The position numbers and the translations under genes are program-made. A stretch of DNA of 64,000 nucleotides from Inia geoffrensis (taxonomy: Eukaryota > Chordata > Mammalia > Artiodactyla > Iniidae): contig CM070901.1 of assembly GCA_036417435.1 (NCBI GenBank), forward strand, positions 6,298,001 through 6,362,000. The letters run 5' to 3'. Below, in pieces: positions 55,886-64,000 of this stretch. The notes beneath the pieces are model-generated. The model was given only the letters and a program-made list of their open reading frames with translations. It was not told the origin of the DNA and did not search any database. Each line of letters begins with the position of its first letter. Position 1 is the first letter of the stretch.

Positions 55886-58735
55886 CACTTTATTTTTTTA
55901 ATTTTATTGAAGTATAGTTGACTTACAATGTCATGTTTAATTTCTTCTGTACAGCAAAGTGACTCATTTATACATATATATATTCTTTTCCATTATGGTT
56001 TATCACCGGATATTGAATATAGTTCCCTGTGCTATACAGTAGGCCCTTGTTTTTTATCCATCCTATGTATAATAGTTTGCCTCTGCTAATCCCAAACTCC
56101 CATTCCTTCCTTCCCTTACCCCCCCTTCCCTTGGCAGCCACAAGTCTGTCCTCTGTGTGTGAGTCTGTTTCTGTTTCGAGATATGTTCATTTGTGTCATA
56201 TTATAGATTCCACATGTAAGTGATGTCATATGGTATTTGTCTTTCTCTTTCTGACTTCACTTAGTATGATAATCTCTAGGTTCATCCATGTTGCTACAAA
56301 TGACATTATTTCATTCTTTTTGATGGCTGAGTAATTTTCCATTATATATACGTACCGTGTCTTCTTTATCCATTCATCTGTCAATGGACATTTAGGTTGT
56401 TTCCATGTCTTGGCTATTGTGAATAGTGCTGCTATGAACATAGTGGTGTATGTATCTTTTTGAATTATAGTTTTCTCTGTCTATATGCTCAGGATTGGGA
56501 TTGCTGGATCATATGGCAACTCTATTTCTAGCTTTTTGAGGAACCTCCATGCTATTTTCCATAGTGACTGCACCAACTCACATTCCCACAGTGTAGGAGG
56601 GTTCCCTTTTCTCCACACCCTCTGCAGCATTTGCTGTTTGTAGACTTTTTGTTGATGGATATTCTGAACACTGTGAGGTGGTACCTCATTGTACTTTGGA
56701 TTTGCATTTCTCTAATAATTAGCGATGTTGAGCATCTTTGCATGTGCTTATTGGCCATCTGTATTTCTTCTCATAAAGAAATGTTTATTTAGGTTTTCTT
56801 CCCATTTTTAAATTTTGTTGTTGTTATTGTTGTTATTCAGTTGTATGAGCTGTTTGTGTATTTTGGAAATTAATCCCTTGTTGGTCAGATCGTTTGCAAG
56901 TATTTTCTCCCATTCTGTAGATTGTCTTTTTATTTATGGTTTCCTTTGCTCTGCAAAAGCTTGTAAGTTTGATTAGGTCCCATTTGTTTATTTTTCCTTT
57001 TAATTCTATTTCCTTGGGAGACTAACCTAAGAAAATATTACTATGATTTATATCAGAGAATGTTTTGCCTGTGATCTCCTCTAGGATTTCTATGGTGTCA
57101 CATCTTACATTTAAGTCTTTAAGCCATTTTGAGTTTATTTTTGTGTAGGGTGTGAGGGTGTGTTTTAACTTCATTGATTTACATGCAGCTATCCAACTTT
57201 CCCAGCATGAGTTGCTGAAGAGACTTTCTTTTTCCCATTGTATATTCTTGCCTCCTCTTCAATGGTTAATTGACCATAGATGTGTGGGTTTATTTCTGGG
57301 CTCTTTTTTCTGTTCCATTGATCCATATGTCTGTTTTTGTGCCAAAACCATGTTGTTTTGATTACTGTAGTTTTGTAGTATTGTCTGAAGTCTGGGAGGG
57401 TTATGACTCCTGCTTTGTTCTTTTTCTTCAAGATTGCTTTGTCATTTCTGGGTCTTTCATAGTTTCATATACATTTTTGGATTATTTATTCTGGTTCTGT
57501 TAAAAATGTCATGGGTAGTTTGATAGGGATCACATTAAATCTGTAGATTGCTTTGGGTAGTATGGCCATTTTAATAGTATTAATTCTACCAATCTAAGAG
57601 TTCAGGATATATTTCCATTTCATTGAATCATCTTCAGTTTTCTTTATTAATGATTTATAGTTCTCAGCATATAAATCTTTCCAATTCTTGGTCAGATTTA
57701 TCCTAAGTTGTTGTTGTTTTTTTTTTTTTTTGCGATTTTTAGAGGTATTGTTTTTGCTATCCTTTTTCCGATATTTCATTGTTAGTGTAAAGAAATGCAA
57801 TCAGTTTCTGTATGTTAATCTGGTATCCTGCTACCATTTAGGGTTTTCTGTATATAGTATCATGTCGTGTGTATAAAATGACAGTTTTACCCCTTCCCTT
57901 CAAATTTGGATACATTTGTTTTTCTTGTCTGGTTGCTGTGGCTAGGACTTCCAGTACTATGCTGAATAGAAGCGGTGAGAGTGGGCATCCTTGTCTTATT
58001 CCAGATTTTAGGTGGTAGGCTTTCAGCTTTTCACCGTTGAGTATTATATTGGCTGTGGGTTTGTCATAAATATCTTTTATTATGTTGAGATAAGTTTGCT
58101 CTATATCCACTTTGGTAGGAGTTATTATCATGAATGGACGATGAATTTTGTTGAATGCTTTTTCTGCATCTGTTGAGATGATCGTGTGGTTTTGTCTTTT
58201 ATTGATGTGGTGTGCCACATTGATTGCTTTGCATATGTTGAACCATTCTTGTGAGCTTGGGATGAATCCCACATGGTCGTGGTGTATGTGCGTGTTGCTG
58301 GATTTGGTTTGCTAATATTGTGTTGAGAATTTTTGCATCTATATTCATCAAATATATTGGCTTGTAATTTTCTTTTTTGGTGGCATCTTTGGTTTGGGTA
58401 TCAGGGTGATGGTGGCTTCATAGAATGTCTTTGGGAGTGTTCCCTCCTCTTCAGTCTTTTGTAAGAGATTGAGAAGGATCAGTAAAAGTTTTTCTTTGTA
58501 TGTTTGGTAGATTTCACCTGTGAGACCATCTGCTCCTGAACTTTTGTTTGTAGGGAGTTTTTTTTTTTTTTTTAATTAAATTCTATTTTACTTCTAGTTA
58601 TTTGTCTGTTCAAATTATCTGTTTCTTCTTGATTCAATTTTGGTGGGCTCTGTGTTTCTCGAAACTTGTCCATTTCTTCTAGGTTGTTGACTATGTTGGC
58701 ATATAATTGTTCATAGCATTCTCTTATTTTTTTTT
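55886..58735 (-). mobile_element. L1, 5'-truncated in the ORF2 linker
   Basis: Minus-strand L1 from its 3' end (TTTTATTGAAGTATAGTTGA at about 55900), the 3' UTR and ORF2 C-terminus, to RT and the ORF2 linker (GGTTGTTGACTATGTTGGCA near 58685). Decayed by many indels. It lies next to three older L1 pieces in the same orientation. Confidence 0.92.
57189..58272 (-). pseudogene. L1 ORF2 RT and C-terminal relic
   Basis: 57838-58272 (144 codons) has the RT palm: [37 protein letters not shown]. It then shifts frame just before the catalytic box, where the aligned frame would read Tyr-Thr-His-Asp in place of Phe-Ala-Asp-Asp. 57189-57431 has [20 protein letters not shown] and [20 protein letters not shown]. 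Both frames are remnants of one ORF2. Confidence 0.9.
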
Positions 58736-58759
58736 TTGCATTTCAGTTATTCAAACATA

Positions 58760-59585
58760 ATTTTTGTATTTGCACTGGGATTTAAAAAATAGACTAGTAT
58801 TTTCTGTGAATAAGAATGATTTTACATCTCCATTTCCAATCTTTACATTTTTCATTACCTCTGCTTGTCATATCCTCTATGTGTCAAAGACATTATATAC
58901 CCCATTTTGCAAAAGTATTATGCTTGCTCTAAACAAATATGTCCCTTTTAACAATATTACAAGAAGGAAAAAATCTAGATTATTATATTTACACACAAAT
59001 TTATCTTTTTTGGTTCTTTTTATTCTGGCTTGCACATCTGAGTTTCTGCACTGGTATACTTTCTGTATCACAATTTTTCTGCTTACTTCTTATAAGACAA
59101 GTCTGCTGGCAACACATGTTCTTAGTTTTCCTTTATATGAAAGTGATTTTATTTCTCTCTAATTTTTGAAGAATATTTTCACTGGATATAGAATTCTGGG
59201 TTAACAATTTTTCTTTTTTTAGCATTTTAATATGACACTTCTTTGTCTTATGGCTTCTATTTCTGATGCTAAGTAAGAAATGGCCTGTCTCGCACCTTTG
59301 TAAGTAAAGCATCTTTCTGGTTGTTATCAATTTTTATAAACATATTTTTAATTTTCAGCAGCTTGATTATTATAGGCACAAGGTACTTGTTTTTTTCTTT
59401 TAATTCTCTTTGAGGTAGTTTATCTTCTTGGAATTTGAATTTACTTCAAAATATATGGGAAAATTTTGCCTGTTTCTTTAATACATTTCCCTGACTTCCT
59501 ATTCCTTTTCTAAATCAATCTCTCTCTCTCTCTCTCTTTTCCATTCAGTTTGGGACTCCAATTATATATATTTATTTAAAACTTT
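58760..59585 (-). mobile_element. Ancient L1M ORF1-region fragment
   Basis: Antisense old ORF1/5' sequence: GAAGAATATTTTCACTGGATA, in shorter form ATATTTTCACTGGATATAG, then TTCTGATGCTAAGTAAGAAA, TCAGCAGCTTGATTATTATAG and TTGGGACTCCAATTATATA. A short (CT)n run lies at 59516-59538. The 132-codon plus-strand frame at 58764-59162 and the overlapping frames are shadows. Confidence 0.65.
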
Positions 59586-59594
59586 GTTTTTCAT

Positions 59595-61535
59595 TAATAA
59601 ACTTTATTTTTATAGCAGTTTCAGCTTTACAGCAAAATTGAGTGGAAAGTGCACAGAATTCCCATCTACTCTGTTTTCACATACACAATCTTCCCCACTA
59701 CCGACATTCTGTACCCCAGTGGTACATTTGTTATAATTCATGAACCTACATTGACACATCATTATTACTCAGAGCCATAGTTTACATTAAGGTTCACTCT
59801 TAGTGTTGTACATTCTGTGGGCTTGGACAAATGTATAATGACATATATACACCACTGTAGTATCATAAAGAATCATTTTACTGCCCTAAAAATCCTTTGT
59901 CCTCTGCTTATTTATTCTTCTATCCACCCTACCCAACTTTTTGATCTTTTTACTGTCTTCATAGTTTTGTCTTTTCTAGAATGCCATATACTTGGAATCA
60001 CACAGTATGTAGCCTTTTCAGATTAGCTTCTTTCACTTGGTAATATGCATTTAAGGTTCCCTTATGTCTTTACATGACTTGATGGCTCATTTCTTTTTAG
60101 TGCTGAATAATATTTCATGGCTTGGATGTACCACAGTTTGTTTATCCATTCACCTACTGAAGGAGATCTTGGTTGCTTTCAAGTTTTGTCATGAGTAAGG
60201 TTTCTGTAAACATTCACATGTAGGTTTTTGTGTGAATATAAGGTATCAATTTCCTGGGGAGATACCAAAGAGTGCAATTGTTGGATTGTATGGTAAGAGT
60301 ACACTCATTTTGTAAGAAATTGCCAAATTGGCTTCCAAAGTGGCTGTACCATTTTGCATCCCCACAAGCAATGAATGAGAGTTTCTTTTTCTCCGCATCC
60401 TCACCAGCGTTTGGTGTTGTCAATGTTTTGGATTTTGGCCATTCTAATAAGTGGGTAGTGATATCTCACTGTTTTAATTGGCAAGCACCTCGTGACATAT
60501 GATGCTGAACATCTTTTCAAATGCTCCCCTGCCATCTCTTTATCCTCTTCACTGAGATGCCTGTTTAGGTCTTTGACGTATTTTTTAATCACATCATTGG
60601 TCTTCTTACTGTTTAGATGTAAGCACTCTTTGTATATTCTGTATAAAAGTCCTTTATCAGATGTATCTTTTGCAAATCGTTTCTCCCAGTCTGTGGCTTG
60701 TCTTCTCATTCTCTTGACATCATCTTTCACAGAGAAGTTTTTAATTTTAATGAAGTCCAACTTATCAATTATTTCTTTCATGGATCATGCCTTTCGTGTT
60801 GTATCTAAAAAGTCATTGCCATAACAAAGGTCATCTAGGTTTTCTCCCATGTTATCTTCTAGGAGTTGTTTTGTTTTTACTTTTATATTTAGGTCTATTA
60901 TCCACTTAGAATTAATTTTGGTGAAGGGTGTAAGATCTGCGTCTAGATCCATTCTTTTCTTCTAGCACCACTTGTTGAAAAAATTATCTTTGCTTCATTT
61001 TATTGCTTTTGCTCCTTTGCCAAAGATCAGTTGACCATCCTTAAATGAGTTTATGTCTGGGATCCTGGTTCTGTTCCATTGATCTCTTTTTTATTCTTTC
61101 ACCAACACCAAATTGTCTTGATCACCGTAGGTTTATAAGTCTTGAAGTTGGGTAGTGTTAGTCTTCCCACTTTGTTCTTCTCCAATATCATGTTGGCTTA
61201 TAGGTCTTTGCTTCTCCATGTAAACTTTAGGCTCAGTTTGTCAATAACAAAAAAAACTAGCTGGCATTTTAATTGGAATTGCATTGAATCTGTAGATCAA
61301 GTTGAGAATAATAGACACCTTCACAATGTTGAGTCTCCCTCTCTATGAACATAAAATTCCTCTCCATTTATTTAGCTCTCTGATATCTTTCATCAGAGTT
61401 TTGTAATTTTCTTCATATAAGTCTCACAGATAATTTGTTAGGTTTCTACATAAGTATATCATTTTGGGGTGTTAATATTGATGGTACTGTTTTCAATTTC
61501 AAATTCTACTGGTTCATGGTGGTAGTTTTAAGCTT
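59595..61535 (-). mobile_element. Old L1 (L1MA-L1MC-type), 3' end to RT
   Basis: Minus-strand old L1. 3' UTR with TTACAGCAAAATTGAGTGG, TCCCATCTACTCTG and CTACATTGACACATCATTATT; ORF2 C-terminus (60200-61200) with TGGCTTCCAAAGTGGCTGTAC and CCAGTCTGTGGCTTGTCTTC; RT-proximal sequence (TCATCAGAGTTTTGTAATTT near 61390). The 3' UTR is of a different lineage from the younger L1s in this window, so this is an older subfamily. Confidence 0.9.
60401..60781 (-). pseudogene. Old L1 ORF2 C-terminal fragment
   Basis: A 126-codon frame with MRRQATDWEKRFAKDTSDKG, LLYRIYKECLHLNSKKTND and EDKEMAGEHLKRCSAS, aligning to the ORF2 segment that in younger copies reads [10 protein letters not shown]...[11 protein letters not shown]. 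It continues in another frame at 60214-60423. Confidence 0.85.
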
Positions 61536-61559
61536 TTTAATATAGTTCTTAAGCCATCT

Positions 61560-62560
61560 TTGTCAGGAGCTCTGCTGAGCTGGGACAGAGGGCTGAGCTG
61601 CCAAGTGTCAGAATAACAACAAGACAAAAATGAAAGAGTTAGGCCTTTAATCAGTTACTGTGATGGCAAAAGCAAGAGTCTCAAACTGGAGAGAAGCCCA
61701 ACTCCCTCTATTCCACTTTCCCCCATGGAAAGGCACATGGGTTGAAGATCAAGTAGATCAACAAAGAAGTAGGAGTCATCTCAGTGTGGATGCCCCCCCC
61801 CCCCCAAACAATATGCTCTGGCAGTTTTATGGAGCCTAGGGTCAAGGGAGGAGGGCAAGGCAAAGGGCCAGGAGTGGAGAAGCACTGGGTACTGAGTTAG
61901 AGTGGGGAAACCTCAGCAGAAGACCTCTGCCCAAGGTCCTGGGAATGAAGGCACAGGGCTAGGAATGCAGATAGGAAAAGAGCATGACAGGCCAAAGGGG
62001 CCTGAATCCTTGACTGCAGCTTCAGACGGCCATGCACTAAATGATGTTGGTAAGGCAGCTTTCTCTCACATGGCTGGCCAAAGGTTCAGCCTTTGTAATG
62101 GCCTATTATTGAGCCTGAAACATCACACATAGTTTTTCAACCAGGGGCCAAATACTTCGGTGACTTTTTTAGTTCCTAAAACATATACCCTGAGTATTTA
62201 GGAGATCACTTCACTCTACATGTCTATACCTTTGATGTCCCCAGGTACTATACAATTCTGTTAACTTGGTTCTTCTCTTAACCATGAGATATCTGCTTGC
62301 TGGTAGGGCCCTCATATTTGCAGTCAAGCTCTCAGCAAGGACAGTGGGGAATAATCACACACATTTATTAGATCCGACCTTTCCATTTCCTATTCCAATA
62401 ATAAATACCCTGATCTGTAGGTTCTAGCTGCTCCAGCTGCTGTGAATTCCAATATCTGCCTCATCAGCTCAATAAGGTTGTCCTGACCTTGGGTTCTATC
62501 TCTTATGCTCCCTAAGCAGGTGTCTGAAAATTATTCCAAGGCAAGGCAGAGAGCCAGAGT
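61560..62560 (-). other. GC-richer block, possible LTR or ERV remnant
   Basis: Clearly less AT-rich than its flanks and free of L1 signature. On the minus strand the left border reads GAGCTCCTGACA (LTR-like ...ACA end at 61568), and GTAACTGATTAAAGGCC near 61645 contains an ATTAAA poly-A signal about 75 bases before that end, as in an LTR read on the minus strand. A C13 run lies at 61793-61805. No opposite TG border or target duplication was found. The plus-strand frame at 61902-62132 has no domain. Confidence 0.35.
61793..61805. repeat. Poly-C run (13)
   Basis: Thirteen consecutive C on the plus strand, flanked by GGATG and AAACAATA. Confidence 0.95.
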
Positions 62561-62569
62561 AAAGATGAG

Positions 62570-64000
62570 GCTCACTTTGTGTGTTTTTCTTTGCTCAGGG
62601 ATTGCAGGACTATGTCTGTTGTCCAACACCTGAAAATAGTTGCTGTGTGCATACTGTCTAGTGTTAAAATTCTGTGCAGCAAGATGAGAAACACGATATC
62701 ACCAATTCATCACTGTCTAGTAATAAATTTTTTATGCCATGATTATATTTTTGCACTGAAATTTACCTTTTGTTAAAATCTGTGATCTGAAGAACACAGA
62801 AACAAACAGCATTGTTGCCATAGACAAATTCTTGCCAGTTTTATTGTAAATTTCCTGAGAAATACAACAAAATATCAATTATTTACTCCAACTCAGGCAT
62901 AAATATCTAATGCAAAACTTAAAAGGTAACCACTAACCCTGCAAGTGGTAAAATACAGTAGTGGTAAATTTGTTCTAGAAAAGTCAAACAGGTAAATGAC
63001 CTGAACATGAAATAAAATGAATACATGAAAAATAACATGCTAGATAACATAATTATAGTTGACAATTCAAAATGGAAATCTTTTTAAAAACTAAATAAGG
63101 AATTTAAGTGCTTAATGGAATTCTTTCAGAAAATTGGTTTCTCTCTCAAAGCTTATCAATAGCTATGCAATTAAAATATATTCATAATCATAGAAAAAAG
63201 ACATTTTTAGAAAATTGTGGTGTCATATTTCCATTATAAATGGTTAAGTGAAAAACAAAAGAGAAATCCATTTAACTAACATAAAAATAATCTATTTTTG
63301 GAAAATGTAATAGCTTTTACCTGAAATTTCTTGCAAACTGCCTTTTGATAGTACTTATTTTAAAATTATATAATTGTCTTTATATGTGGATTCATTTTTT
63401 TCTGTTTGGCTTTTGAAATGCATAATTTCCTAGCAAGTACTACATCTATTTTTGTTACTTACTGGCACACAAGTTAGGTGTGAATAGATCTTATGATTTT
63501 AAAATGTCTCTATATTTGCGGTCATGCCTAACTTATTTTTTATATCATATAATTATTTACATATGTTCTGTTTTTCTTTGGTTAGCCTTTCCTCAGTTTA
63601 GCTGTGATAATGATTTTTACATTTATTGATTGATTTCAAACTTTTTTAGATTACTAACGTGTTAATTTATGTTTCATAATTATTTATTTTCTGTTGCTTT
63701 TTTGTGTAATTCATTTTCTTTTTTTTACATCTAAGTGATTATCATAGTTTCATCTGTATTGCAAATTTTAAAAACTTTGCACACATCATCTTTCATTGTT
63801 ATTCTTGGTGTTTTTTCCTTGAATTATACATGGTTGAAATATATGTGATCCCTGATTTCTTTGTGTCCTCGTTTACTTGATTTTGGACAGACACTACTTT
63901 AACAATTATCTGTGATTTTTAAATTTTACTTTTACTGTAAGATATATTTGAATTTGTTTCTAACTGTGCTTATATATACAGCACATACATTTTGTCTCTG
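62570..64000. other. Unassigned AT-rich DNA to window end
   Basis: No gene or nameable repeat. The 65-codon frame at 62579-62776 shows no motif. Confidence 0.5.

Noticed and set aside
58764..59169. 132- and 76-codon plus-strand hydrophobic frames that resemble a membrane protein
   Set aside because: They are antisense to an old L1 ORF1 region; the hydrophobic look comes from T-rich DNA.
61902..62132. 76-codon plus-strand frame in the GC-richer block
   Set aside because: Composition is protein-like, but there is no motif and the block looks more like LTR or non-coding sequence. Kept only as part of the block entry.

Overview
The window reads as nuclear DNA of a cetacean (whale or dolphin), most likely from a gene-poor intergenic stretch or a very long intron. 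The main evidence is ten copies of tRNA-derived CHR-type SINEs (eight short CHR-2-like, two longer CHR-1-like) of the kind that dominates whale genomes. They sit among many L1 copies of the artiodactyl/cetacean type, plus older mammalian repeats (MIR, MLT1-like LTRs, hAT and mariner non-autonomous elements, ERVL). Base composition is AT-rich, with no CpG island, no operon-like packing and no convincing intact host gene. Family names are from memory of consensus sequences; no database search was run.

Layout. 1-4.3 kb: an L1 on the minus strand whose 3' end lies outside the window, itself carrying a nested L1 3' end. 4.3-8.1 kb: older minus-strand L1M material, a purine-rich tract and a hAT-like element. 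8.1-10.7 kb: old L1 3' end, second hAT-like copy, two MIRs and a truncated SINE. 10.75-13.4 kb: minus-strand L1 with a SINE inside it. 13.4-27 kb: mostly unassigned AT-rich DNA with a CHR-1 SINE, two opposite MLT1 LTRs, MIRs, short L1 tails and one CHR-2. 27-29.1 kb: plus-strand 5'-truncated L1 with a clean 12-bp target duplication. 30-33 kb: three abutting minus-strand L1 pieces with a SINE and an 80-bp mariner hairpin. 34-35.5 kb: two SINEs. 35.7-37.4 kb: a double L1 3' end inside one target duplication. 37.4-40.7 kb: unassigned DNA with one protein-like ORF and an old repeat. 40.75-47.5 kb: a nearly full-length minus-strand L1 with its 5' UTR, an inverted internal block and a SINE. 47.6-49.5 kb: a decayed ERVL-type pol region. 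50-53.5 kb: L1 tails, two SINEs and a second ERVL fragment in inverse orientation. 55-61.5 kb: four minus-strand L1 pieces of increasing age. 61.6-62.6 kb: a less AT-rich block that may be an LTR. 62.6-64 kb: unassigned.

All recognisable coding sequence is retroelement debris: L1 ORF1, endonuclease and reverse transcriptase fragments broken by stops and frameshifts, and ERVL pol. The only open frame outside a recognised repeat that looks protein-like is 37476-37727 on the minus strand, and I could not identify it. No previously undescribed system is evident. The most unusual items are the double L1 insertion at 35728-37426, the inverted block in the 6.8-kb L1, and the ~90% identical inverted ERVL pair at 47.9 and 53.4 kb.
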